From Pseudomonadota bacterium (GTDB lineage: Bacteria; Desulfobacterota; Desulfobacteria; Desulfobacterales; RPRI01): a DNA stretch of 11,190 bases. The position numbers were made by a program, and so were the translations under genes. Below the pieces are notes generated by a model that was not told the DNA's origin, did not search any database, and saw only the letters and a list, made by a program, of their open reading frames with translations. The stretch spans positions 1 through 11,190 of the forward strand of contig JAHJQU010000502.1 in assembly GCA_018819005.1 (NCBI GenBank), given 5' to 3'. This document shows, piece by piece, positions 1 through 6,561 of the stretch; the first letter of the stretch is position 1, and the number at the start of each line of letters is the position of its first letter.

Positions 1-1
1 G

Positions 2-289
2 ACTTCCCTTGTTCTCATAAGAAGTGATACCGTGCCGGATGATATAAGGGAGATATATGCAGCCGACGGCCTGCTGACCGGGCGGGGCGGTTTGACATCG
101 CATGCGGCCGTTGTTGCTCACAGGCTCGGAAAGACATGCGTGGTTGGCTGCGGAAATCTTATCTGCGACGAGAGCACAAAGACAAGTCTTTTCGGGGAGG
201 TGATGCTCAGTTCCGGCGATTACATAAGTATCGACGGTCAGGAAGGCTCGGTGTATCAGGGCCTCATTAAAATCGAAGAGAACCTGTAA
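2..289 (+). CDS. PPDK-like PEP-utilising protein, C-terminal end (partial)
   Basis: The reading frame is open from the window edge (base 2), so only the last 95 codons are seen. They contain the swivelling phosphohistidine domain of PEP-utilising enzymes: a lead-in like that of pyruvate phosphate dikinase (LIRSDTVPDDI, then AADGLLTGRGG), then the signature GGLTSHAAVVAHRLGKTCVVG. The His of TSHA (codon at 101-103) is the residue that is phosphorylated and carries phosphate between the nucleotide site and the PEP/pyruvate site. The protein stops about 60 residues after the signature, where a full PPDK would continue into a PEP-binding TIM barrel. This is therefore a PPDK-like protein with a C-terminal phosphohistidine domain, or a split PPDK, rather than a standard PPDK. 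It sits 11 bp before the GAPDH gene, probably in one operon. The family call is firm; substrate and full architecture cannot be judged from this fragment. Confidence 0.82.
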   Translation, partial: TSLVLIRSDTVPDDIREIYAADGLLTGRGGLTSHAAVVAHRLGKTCVVGCGNLICDESTKTSLFGEVMLSSGDYISIDGQEGSVYQGLIKIEENL

Positions 290-294
290 GGAGA
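288..294 (+). promoter_or_regulatory. Ribosome binding site of the GAPDH gene
   Basis: AAGGAG lies just upstream of the ATG at 301 and overlaps the stop codon of the preceding gene. This fixes the GAPDH start and supports co-transcription, possibly with translational coupling. Confidence 0.7.
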
Positions 295-300
295 AGAAAG

Positions 301-1560
301 ATGGATTCCAGAAACAAGGGAAAGGGCTTTAAGCTTGGATTAAACGGTTTTGGTAGAATCGGAAAACTTACGGCATGGCATCATATCGGGCGAAAATTTT
401 TCGATGAAATCGTAGTGAACATTGGACGTGAAGCCGGAACGTCGATATATGACATAGCGCATTACCTTGAGACGGATTCTACATATGGCACACTTCATCA
501 CTTTTTATACGGACAGAAGGCTTCATCGGTCGTAAGCGATATAGACGAAAAAAACGGGACTATTGTAGCTGACGGGATAAAAATCAGATTTTTACGGACT
601 TCACGGAATCCGGCAAAAATCGGGTGGAGCGATCATGGCGTAAAGCTGGTAGTTGAAACAACCGGACAGTTCCTTGACCCCACGCTTGCGCCGGATCATC
701 CGGGCGGATCTGTGCGGGGGCATCTTGAGTCAGGTGCGGATAAAGTAATAGTTTCCGCTCCTTTCAAAATAGCCGACAAGGGGAAAGCCATGCCGGACGA
801 TGTTGTAACGACGGTCATGGGAATAAACGCGAATGATTATGACCCCAGGCGCCACAAGATAGTGTCAGGGGCGTCATGCACCACCACGTGCCTTGCGCAC
901 ATGATAAAACCAATAATCAATTATTTTGGTTCAAAGAGGATACTCTCTGCGTCCATGGCGACAGTTCACGCGGTTACCGGCTCCCAGGAAGTTCTGGACC
1001 GCCTGCCGAAAACCGGGGCAAACGACTTAAGGAAGAACCGGAGCGTGATGAACAACATTATTCTGACCACAACAGGCGCTGCCAAAGCCTTAAGGCTCGT
1101 GATTCCCGAAATGAAACAGATAGGATTTATTGCCGAATCTGTGAGAATTCCGACCAGCACAGGATCTCTTATTATTCTGGTGCTCAATCTTCAGGAGGAG
1201 ATTTCAGGTGAGTCGATAAGAAGGGAATTGATAAAAGAGATCTACAGGCAGGCTGCTGCTGAGGATCCGAAAGGATATCTCGTTTATTCGGACAAGCAGA
1301 ATGTATCATGTGATATTATCGGGATGCCCGGTGTTGCGGCCCTGATAGAAGGACATGAAACCCACACCCGTACCGCCGAGGTTACATTTGATCTGGAAAA
1401 GGTGCCGGGGCTTGAAAAGGAAATTATCTCATCCCTTAAGGAGAAGATTATCAGAATACCGGTTACACAGGCAGTCATATATGGATGGTACGACAACGAG
1501 ATGGGCGGTTATGTCAATATCCTGGGGGACAGGACGGTCTCTGCCGCAGAAAACATGTAG
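301..1560 (+). CDS. gap: Glyceraldehyde-3-phosphate dehydrogenase, long-form (type I-like)
   Basis: GAPDH interconverts glyceraldehyde-3-phosphate and 1,3-bisphosphoglycerate with a nicotinamide cofactor in cytoplasmic glycolysis/gluconeogenesis. Visible elements: the Rossmann motif LNGFGRIG (residues 14-21); the catalytic segment SGASCTTTCLAH with nucleophile Cys193; the catalytic His223 in TVHAVTGSQE; TTGAAKALRLVIPE (257-270); Arg282 in VRIPT; and the C-terminal WYDNEMGGY (396-404). At 419 residues it is longer than the usual ~330-340. Insertions precede the catalytic Cys (around 125-140 and 155-169). After the second beta strand, where classical NAD-dependent enzymes have Asp (the VxINDP region), this protein has VVNIGREAG (residues 38-46), so cofactor preference may differ. 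Dehydrogenase fold and active site are clear; NAD versus NADP use and main direction are inference. The neighbouring PPDK-like gene suggests a role at the PEP/triose-phosphate end of central metabolism. Confidence 0.9.
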   Translation: MDSRNKGKGFKLGLNGFGRIGKLTAWHHIGRKFFDEIVVNIGREAGTSIYDIAHYLETDSTYGTLHHFLYGQKASSVVSDIDEKNGTIVADGIKIRFLRTSRNPAKIGWSDHGVKLVVETTGQFLDPTLAPDHPGGSVRGHLESGADKVIVSAPFKIADKGKAMPDDVVTTVMGINANDYDPRRHKIVSGASCTTTCLAHMIKPIINYFGSKRILSASMATVHAVTGSQEVLDRLPKTGANDLRKNRSVMNNIILTTTGAAKALRLVIPEMKQIGFIAESVRIPTSTGSLIILVLNLQEEISGESIRRELIKEIYRQAAAEDPKGYLVYSDKQNVSCDIIGMPGVAALIEGHETHTRTAEVTFDLEKVPGLEKEIISSLKEKIIRIPVTQAVIYGWYDNEMGGYVNILGDRTVSAAENM

Positions 1561-1622
1561 GAATTTTAACAGGTTTCCGCAATCATCAATGATCTTCACC
1601 ATATTTTGTGGCCTGTTATTCA

Positions 1623-1651
1623 TTGACATGCGATTGCAGTTTGCCTATACT
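1623..1651 (+). promoter_or_regulatory. Near-consensus sigma70 promoter for the glycosyltransferase-glgA pair
   Basis: A perfect -35 TTGACA (1623-1628) is followed, after exactly 17 bp, by TATACT (1646-1651), one mismatch from the consensus -10. Transcription would start near 1658 and leave an untranslated leader of about 150 nt before the ATG at 1808. The leader holds no riboswitch I recognise. It has a small perfect hairpin (TCACA, 3-nt loop, TGTGA; 1775-1787) just before the ribosome binding site. Confidence 0.62.
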
Positions 1652-1793
1652 TCAAATTAGAAAAACAAGTTCTTATCAAATCAAACGCAAAGCAGGACCA
1701 ATTGTATTTAAACGCTGATGAACCCGGTTAAAAAGGCTTTTTCACGAGTCCATCAAAACTGTTGCCCCGATGTTTCACAGCATGTGAGTGCGG

Positions 1794-1800
1794 AAAGGAG
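1794..1800 (+). promoter_or_regulatory. Ribosome binding site that decides the glycosyltransferase start
   Basis: AAAGGAG lies 7 bp before the ATG at 1808. The in-frame ATG at 1718 has no such site, and the 30 extra residues it would add do not look like part of the fold, so 1808 is preferred. Confidence 0.7.
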
Positions 1801-1807
1801 AATCATC

Positions 1808-3079
1808 ATGTTATATGACACCGCATTGCGGCCCTATTCCTCAAAGCGACTTGAGGAGATAGAATCTGCGGATATTCTCATCGGTATTCCCAGTTTCAAC
1901 AACGAATCGACCATTGTTCACGTGATCCAGATGGTCTCGCACGGCCTGGCCAAACACTACAAGGATAAAAGGAGCATCATCCTCATCGCGGACGGCGGCT
2001 CCACCGATGATACCAGGGAGGTGTCCAAGGAATTCCAGATCAAACCCTGGCAGGAAAAGATCGTCACCATTTACCGGGGGCCGGGCGGAAAAGGAACCGC
2101 GCTCCGGTCCGTATTCGAGGCGGCCGCCAGGCTCAAGGTCAAGGTGTGCGCCATGGTGGATTCGGACCTCCGAAGCATCACCGCGGACTGGGTGAAATAC
2201 CTTCTTCATCCGGTTCTGGAGGAGGGATATCAGTTCGTGGCTCCCGTATATGTGCGGCACAAATATGACGGGACCATCACCAACAACATCGTCTACAACC
2301 TGACACGCGCCCTTTACGGCAAACGCATTCGGCAGCCTATCGGCGGGGATTTTGCCATCTCGAGGGACGTGGCAAAATTCTATGCGGACCAGGATGTGTG
2401 GCTGACGGACGTGGCACGTTTCGGGATCGACATATGGATGACTACAAGCGCCGTAACTCAGGGATTCAAGATCTGCCAGTCCAACCTGGGAGTAAAAATC
2501 CATGATGTCAAAGATCCGGGCCAGCACCTTGGCCCCATGTTCCGCCAGGTCCTGTCCGCCCTATTCTCCATGATGGAGCGCTATGAATCCAACTGGAAAG
2601 GAATAAAAGGTAGCGAACCAGTAGAGACCTTCGGATTTAAAGGGACCATGGATCCAGAACCGGTGAAAGTCAACCTGCCGCTGCTGGTGGAGCTCTTCAA
2701 AACAGGGTATCAGCAGTTCTCCCCCTTGTGGAAGGATATCTTCAGGGAATCAAGTTTTGATCAGATCGCCAAGACTTCGAAAATGGGTGCAGCCGATTTT
2801 TATCTCCCTACCGAAGCCTGGGTGAAGATACTCTATGAACTGTCCGCTACCCACCACCTGTGGACCGTGAACCGGAACAAGCTCCTCGATATGATGACCC
2901 CCCTGTATTTCGCGAGGGTGGCTTCGTTTGTCCGCCAGACCCGGAAAATGACATCCCTGGAGGCAGAGACTCTGGTTGAAGAGCAGGCAGTTCAATTTGA
3001 AGAACAGAAGGATTATCTTATCGAGGTGTGGGATGAGAAATCGGCGGAGAAGACAAAGGCGGGGCCTGCATGCGAATGA
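1808..3079 (+). CDS. Family 2 glycosyltransferase, mannosyl-/glucosylglycerate synthase type
   Basis: A GT-A-fold enzyme of 423 residues, predicted to transfer a sugar from a nucleotide sugar in the cytoplasm. Visible motifs: IGIPSFNNE (25-33) opening the nucleotide-binding half; IADGGSTDDT (60-69); GPGGKGTAL (91-99); the metal-binding DxD as VDSD (117-120); QPIGGDFAISR (176-186); FGIDIW (205-210); and a late metal-ligand-like His in VKIHD (229-233). The PxGG-D/E and GID blocks followed by a His resemble mannosylglycerate synthase and the glucosyl-(phospho)glycerate synthases that make charged compatible solutes. The C-terminal ~180 residues look helical and carry no transmembrane stretch. 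No phosphatase gene adjoins, which fits a one-step synthase better than the two-step phosphoglycerate route, though a phosphatase may lie elsewhere. glgA follows 76 bp downstream, probably on the same transcript. Donor and acceptor are not determined by the sequence. Confidence 0.78.
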   Translation: MLYDTALRPYSSKRLEEIESADILIGIPSFNNESTIVHVIQMVSHGLAKHYKDKRSIILIADGGSTDDTREVSKEFQIKPWQEKIVTIYRGPGGKGTALRSVFEAAARLKVKVCAMVDSDLRSITADWVKYLLHPVLEEGYQFVAPVYVRHKYDGTITNNIVYNLTRALYGKRIRQPIGGDFAISRDVAKFYADQDVWLTDVARFGIDIWMTTSAVTQGFKICQSNLGVKIHDVKDPGQHLGPMFRQVLSALFSMMERYESNWKGIKGSEPVETFGFKGTMDPEPVKVNLPLLVELFKTGYQQFSPLWKDIFRESSFDQIAKTSKMGAADFYLPTEAWVKILYELSATHHLWTVNRNKLLDMMTPLYFARVASFVRQTRKMTSLEAETLVEEQAVQFEEQKDYLIEVWDEKSAEKTKAGPACE

Positions 3080-3155
3080 AGAGCCGGCAGCTTGTTTTGT
3101 TTGGTCATGCCGATGAAAAAAATATGTCTGACAGCACCACAGGGGTGTATCCGAA

Positions 3156-4619
3156 ATGGCTGTGAGAGACCTGAACGTTCTGTTCCTGGCATCCGAGGCT
3201 GTTCCGTTCGCCAAAACAGGCGGACTGGCCGATGTGACCGGATCTTTGCCCGGAGCCTTGAAGAGGCTGGGGGTCAACGTTCGACTGGCCATACCGTTTT
3301 ACCGGACTATCCGCGAAGCAGCTTTTCAAACCCGTGCCGTTTTGAACGACTTGCACGTTCCCCTGGGCCGGGAAATCCTGCCCTGCCGCATCCTTGAAAC
3401 AGAAACCCCGGACAAGGTTCCCGTCTATCTGGTGGACAGTCCCTGGTTTTATGACCGGCCCTCGATATACGGAGAAGGGAGCCAGGACTACGGGGACAAC
3501 ATGGAACGTTTCTGCTACTTTTCCCATGCCGCTCTGGCTATGTCCCAGAGGCTATCCTTCCGGCCCGACATCATCCACTGTCATGACTGGCAGACCGGGT
3601 TAGTACCCGCCCTGCTGAAGGGACCTTTTCGTCAAATGGGCGCCTCTTCGGTCTTTACCATTCACAATGTAGGTTATAAGGGGCTGTTCCCGGAGTGGAG
3701 ATGGGACATCACGGGGCTCCCATGGGAAGAGTTCTTTCACGCCGAGGGTGTGGAATACTGGGGACTGATCAGCCTGCTCAAGTCGGGGATCGTCTATTCC
3801 GATGCCGTCACCACCGTGAGTCCCACCTATGCACAGGAAATACAGCGGCCGGAATACGGCATGGGCATGGACGGCATTTTACGGCACAGACAGGTCTTTC
3901 TCCGGGGGATCTTGAATGGGGCCGATTACAGACTCTGGAACCCGTCCTCCGATCCTCATATTCTGTCCCATTATGGCCCTGAAGAGATGAGCGGCAAGAA
4001 GGTCTGCAAAGAGGCCCTGCTCAGAGAACTGAACCTTGACGGGAGTATGGCAGAACGACCATTGCTGGCCATCATCTCTCGACTGGACAACCAGAAGGGT
4101 TTCGATCTCCTGCTTCCGATTCTCGACGCACTCTTTGCTATGGACGTGGGGCTGGTTGTTTTGGGATCAGGTGATGGCCACATCCAGTGGCTGCTGCAGG
4201 AGGCGGAAAGACGCCACAGCGGTCGAATGAGGACGCACACAGGTTTTGACGAGCCTCTGGCCCATCGTATCCTGGCCGGGGCCGATCTCTTCCTGAACCC
4301 GTCCCGCTACGAACCCTGCGGCCTCACCCAGATCTATGCCTTGAAGTACGGGACCGTCCCAGTGGTGCGGGGAACAGGAGGCCTGGAGGATACGGTTCAT
4401 CCGCTCGATTATGGGACAGGTGAAGGGACCGGCTTCAAGTTCTATCCCTATGATGGCTGGGCCTTTTTCGGGGCCCTGCGTGAGGCCGTGGCCGCATACT
4501 ACAACCCGCCATTATGGAGACGCCTTCAGACAAACGGCATGCACACGGACTATTCCTGGGACCGTTCGGCCGGGGACTACCTTGAACTCTACCAATCTCT
4601 CAAAGTTGCCGGAAAATAG
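3156..4619 (+). CDS. glgA: Glycogen synthase (ADP-glucose type, GT5)
   Basis: Transfers glucose from ADP-glucose to the non-reducing end of an alpha-1,4-glucan in the cytoplasm. The full GT5 pattern is present over 487 residues, a normal length: N-terminal LFLASEAVPFAKTGGLADV with the substrate-binding K-T-G-G (20-23); ASSVFTIHNVGYKG in the N-terminal domain; SRLDNQKGFDLL (308-319), whose Arg309 and Lys314 correspond to diphosphate-binding residues; the C-terminal RYEPCGLTQIYALKYG (Glu386 in the catalytic E-P-C-G-L-T-Q block); and GTGGLEDTV (406-414). The ATG at 3156 is the first start after an in-frame stop at 3129-3131, so it is secure; the ribosome site is weak (AGGGG at 3141-3145). No glgB, glgC or glgP is present. 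Pairing with a solute-type glycosyltransferase suggests a shared role in carbohydrate storage or osmolyte metabolism. UDP- versus ADP-glucose use is not proven. Confidence 0.93.
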   Translation: MAVRDLNVLFLASEAVPFAKTGGLADVTGSLPGALKRLGVNVRLAIPFYRTIREAAFQTRAVLNDLHVPLGREILPCRILETETPDKVPVYLVDSPWFYDRPSIYGEGSQDYGDNMERFCYFSHAALAMSQRLSFRPDIIHCHDWQTGLVPALLKGPFRQMGASSVFTIHNVGYKGLFPEWRWDITGLPWEEFFHAEGVEYWGLISLLKSGIVYSDAVTTVSPTYAQEIQRPEYGMGMDGILRHRQVFLRGILNGADYRLWNPSSDPHILSHYGPEEMSGKKVCKEALLRELNLDGSMAERPLLAIISRLDNQKGFDLLLPILDALFAMDVGLVVLGSGDGHIQWLLQEAERRHSGRMRTHTGFDEPLAHRILAGADLFLNPSRYEPCGLTQIYALKYGTVPVVRGTGGLEDTVHPLDYGTGEGTGFKFYPYDGWAFFGALREAVAAYYNPPLWRRLQTNGMHTDYSWDRSAGDYLELYQSLKVAGK

Positions 4620-4694
4620 GCATCAGGTGTCAGTATCGAGCATGGCCATGGAAAACCCGTTTGCGGGTATCTATGATCTGGCTTCCGTATGAAC

Positions 4695-5012
4695 TCATTC
4701 CGGGGGTTGTTTTAGAGATATGTCCAGGATCTTTACCGGCTTATCAAAAGTTTTCCAGCCATGTTGTTTGCCTGATGGTATGAAATAGGATTCATTGGAG
4801 CTGAGCAGTCTGCTTTCTTCATCTATAAACATCTCAATTTGACCCTCTATGACGATACCGCACTGGTCGAATGGATGTTTGTGCCCGGTATCTTCTTTCC
4901 CCGGACCTATTTCCATACAAGCCATGATCAGGTTATTTCCGATTTCCGCCTTACTCATAATACCCGGCCTGAACTCTTCCAATTTCAAAATGCCCAAATT
5001 CCAGAAAGTCAT
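4695..5012 (-). CDS. Small cupin-domain protein
   Basis: A 105-residue single-domain cupin with both metal-binding motifs. Motif 1 is GHKHPFDQCGIVIEG (43-57), giving His44, His46 and Gln50, where Gln stands in for the usual Glu. Motif 2 is FIPSGKQHGW (77-86) with His84. Such stand-alone cupin_2 proteins bind a divalent metal and may be enzymes, sugar or small-molecule binders, or sensors; nothing here fixes the ligand. The start is well supported: AAGGAGG (bases 5018-5024 on this strand) lies 5 bp upstream of the ATG. It is the third gene of the leftward DUF2062-ksgA-cupin unit, separated from ksgA by 59 bp that hold a heptad repeat array. It converges on glgA with a 75-bp gap. Confidence 0.82.
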   Translation of the reverse strand: MTFWNLGILKLEEFRPGIMSKAEIGNNLIMACMEIGPGKEDTGHKHPFDQCGIVIEGQIEMFIDEESRLLSSNESYFIPSGKQHGWKTFDKPVKILDISLKQPPE

Positions 5013-5026
5013 GTTTTCCTCCTTAT

Positions 5027-5061
5027 GCCTTTCGCCTCATGCCTCACACCACACGCCTATC
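5027..5061. repeat. Heptad tandem repeat, GCCTCAY type (5 units)
   Basis: Five consecutive 7-bp units begin at 5027, 5034, 5041, 5048 and 5055. In plus-strand order they read GCCTTTC, GCCTCAT, GCCTCAC, ACCACAC and GCCTATC; a further GCC follows. The phase is exact across 35 bp. The array lies between ksgA and the cupin gene and is probably transcribed as G-rich RNA (RTGAGGC units) on the minus strand. Function unknown. Confidence 0.75.
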
Positions 5062-5071
5062 GCCGGTTTTT

Positions 5072-5920
5072 CTATCCGATGCTTTTCTGAATGGCGTTGC
5101 TGAGCTTTACGAATTCTTCGACGGTAAGGGTTTCGGCACGCCGCACAGGATCAATTCCGGCGCTGTTCAAGGCCGAAATCGCGGTTTGTGCGTCAATTCC
5201 AAGCTCGCTTCCCGAAAGGGAATTTTTGAGGGTTTTGCGTCTTTTTCCGAAAGCGGCCTTGATTACTCTGAAAAAAAACTTTTCGTCATCAGCCGGAAAA
5301 TCCGGACTATCCTTGAATCTTATTTCAATGATCTGAGAATCTATCCTGGGTTTAGGGAAAAAGAGGGATGCTTTTACGTCGGCGATTTTACTTATATCGG
5401 AGCAGTACTGAAGCATGACTGAAATCCTGCCGTAATCTTTGCCGCCCGGTTTTGCGCAGATCCTTTCCGAAAGTTCCTTCTGAAACATCAGTATGGCGCG
5501 GCCCACATAATGCCTTTGAATAATGAGCTTTATCAGAATCTGGGAGGAGATGTTGTATGGAAGGTTTCCCATGACAGCTACTTTTCTCCCGTGCTTTGCA
5601 GCTATGCTTTCAATATCAATATCCAGAATATTTTCATTCACTATGCGGACGCCGTCAATATTTTTTGCAAGAAGCTCGTTTTGTAACGGGGAGAGAAGGT
5701 TCTTATCCTTTTCAACCGCATATACCGTATCAGCAGCCATGGCGATTGGAACCGTCAGGGCTCCAAGTCCGGCTCCTATCTCAATAACAATATCTTCTTT
5801 CGATATGCCGGAACGGGAGACGATCATTTCAGCCGTGGAAGGATCAGAAAGAAAATTCTGGCCGAACTGTTTTTTTGGTGAAAGATTAAACGCGGCAAGG
5901 AGCGTTCTTGGTGATGTCAT
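5072..5920 (-). CDS. rsmA/ksgA: 16S rRNA (adenine1518-N6/adenine1519-N6)-dimethyltransferase
   Basis: KsgA/RsmA transfers four methyl groups from S-adenosylmethionine to two adjacent adenosines in helix 45 of 16S rRNA during late 30S assembly; loss in other bacteria gives kasugamycin resistance. The 282-residue product has all family marks: QFGQNFL (18-24); the SAM-binding loop VIEIGAGLGALT (45-56); acidic Glu70 after motif I in YAVEKD; the catalytic motif IV NLPYNISS (119-126); a KDYGRISVMLQ segment; FFPKPRIDS; and the C-terminal AAFGKRRKTLKNSL block. The start overlaps the stop of the DUF2062 gene by 4 bp (ATGA), so translation is probably coupled. The cupin gene lies downstream on the same strand. 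Length and motifs are those of a normal functional enzyme. Confidence 0.95.
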   Translation of the reverse strand: MTSPRTLLAAFNLSPKKQFGQNFLSDPSTAEMIVSRSGISKEDIVIEIGAGLGALTVPIAMAADTVYAVEKDKNLLSPLQNELLAKNIDGVRIVNENILDIDIESIAAKHGRKVAVMGNLPYNISSQILIKLIIQRHYVGRAILMFQKELSERICAKPGGKDYGRISVMLQYCSDISKIADVKASLFFPKPRIDSQIIEIRFKDSPDFPADDEKFFFRVIKAAFGKRRKTLKNSLSGSELGIDAQTAISALNSAGIDPVRRAETLTVEEFVKLSNAIQKSIG

Positions 5921-6390
5921 GAGGCAGATTTTTCCGGTTGCTTTGCCGACAATCTCCTTCTGGAGCGTAATTTTTTTACCAGGCGGCGGGTTATTAAATA
6001 TGCGGCTGCAGCAGGGAGGATTCCAATGATTATCCCGCCCATTAACAAGGCAAGAGTTGCGTCAATTCCGAGCTTTGTCAGTTCGGTAAATGTTGTGTAT
6101 TTAGTGTCAAAAGGGATTGAGGTGCCCAGGATCAGGGCGCCGGTTTTATAACTCCCCAGATAGATGAAAGGGATGGTAAGGGGATTTCCGATCCAGACAC
6201 CTATTGCAGCAGCAGCCTTGCTTGCCCGCAGGATATACGCCAGAGTTAATGCAAGTACCGTATGAAAAGGAAAAGTCGGGGTGATTCCGATAAAAATACC
6301 TATGGACATCCCTGTTGCTATATAGTGAGGATCTCCATTGAGCTGCTTAACATTTTCAATAAATTGGGCTGTTTTTTGCTTCAGGTTCAT
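5917..6390 (-). CDS. DUF2062 family membrane protein
   Basis: A 157-residue integral membrane protein of the DUF2062 family, which has no established function. The family block GIFIGITPTFPFHTVLALTLAY (31-52, approximate) and the conserved VWIGNPLTIPFIYLG (65-79) are both present. Likely membrane segments are about 28-52, 57-79 and 110-134. A very basic tail (RRLVKKLRSRRRLSAK, 135-150) suggests a cytoplasmic C terminus. No cleavable signal peptide is seen. The ATG at 6388-6390 has only a weak purine-rich site upstream; a nearby ATG at about 6412 is out of frame. It is the first gene of the unit with ksgA. Confidence 0.85.
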   Translation of the reverse strand: MNLKQKTAQFIENVKQLNGDPHYIATGMSIGIFIGITPTFPFHTVLALTLAYILRASKAAAAIGVWIGNPLTIPFIYLGSYKTGALILGTSIPFDTKYTTFTELTKLGIDATLALLMGGIIIGILPAAAAYLITRRLVKKLRSRRRLSAKQPEKSAS

Positions 6391-6452
6391 CTGTATAAAT
6401 TGCTTTTTCCATAAAAAAGTTGCATGATCATATCCACTTCTTTAATATGGCA

Positions 6453-6480
6453 TTTATATCATAAGCTATATCATACACAA
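6453..6480 (-). promoter_or_regulatory. Candidate promoter for the DUF2062-ksgA-cupin unit
   Basis: On the minus strand TTGTGT (6475-6480) is followed after 16 bp by TATAAA (6453-6458), preceded by TG-A as an extended -10. The start would fall near 6446, about 56 nt before the DUF2062 ATG. It lies in an AT-rich divergent gap, where chance matches are common. Confidence 0.4.
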
Positions 6481-6516
6481 GATTATTTATCTTACAGTAA
6501 AATTTCTTTAATGCTG

Positions 6517-6522
6517 TATAAT
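6517..6522 (+). promoter_or_regulatory. Candidate -10 element for the winged-helix gene
   Basis: A perfect TATAAT, with only a poor -35 (TTACAG near 6492-6497, spacing about 19). The start would be near 6529, giving a leader of about 33 nt. This agrees with using the ATG at 6562 rather than the upstream in-frame ATG at 6424. Confidence 0.45.
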
Positions 6523-6550
6523 CAAACGCTGTTTGCGAATATCATTATCA

Positions 6551-6560
6551 GGGAGGAGGA
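6551..6560 (+). promoter_or_regulatory. Ribosome binding site that decides the winged-helix gene start
   Basis: GGGAGGAGGA lies immediately before the ATG at 6562. The reading frame stays open back to 6424, but that ATG has no such site and the extra 46 residues are low in charge and look unrelated to the fold. Confidence 0.7.
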
Positions 6561-6561
6561 A

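Noticed and set aside
1568..1617. AACAGG ... CCTGTT inverted repeat after the GAPDH gene
   Set aside because: Six base pairs around a loop of nearly 40 nt and no clear T run; too weak to call a terminator.
1775..1787. TCACA-GCA-TGTGA as a CRP-like operator
   Set aside because: The half-sites are in the reverse order and at the wrong spacing for TGTGA-N6-TCACA; it is at most a small mRNA hairpin.
1718..1807. In-frame N-terminal extension of the glycosyltransferase from the ATG at 1718
   Set aside because: No ribosome site precedes it, the 30 residues do not fit the fold, and AAAGGAG sits correctly before the ATG at 1808.
1841..2527. Long open frame on the minus strand inside the glycosyltransferase gene
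   Set aside because: It is antisense to a gene with clear motifs, lacks a start signal and shows no recognisable domain; such open frames are common in GC-richer genes.
4655..4668. ACCCG-TTTG-CGGGT hairpin between glgA and the cupin gene
   Set aside because: Only 5 bp of stem and no T tract on either side; not enough for a terminator call.
4642..4692. Short open frame after glgA (16 codons from ATG at 4642)
   Set aside because: No convincing ribosome site and no recognisable motif; too short to support.
6424..6561. N-terminal extension of the winged-helix protein from the ATG at 6424
   Set aside because: It would span the promoter-like TATAAT at 6517 and has no ribosome site; the strong GGAGGAGG before 6562 decides the start.
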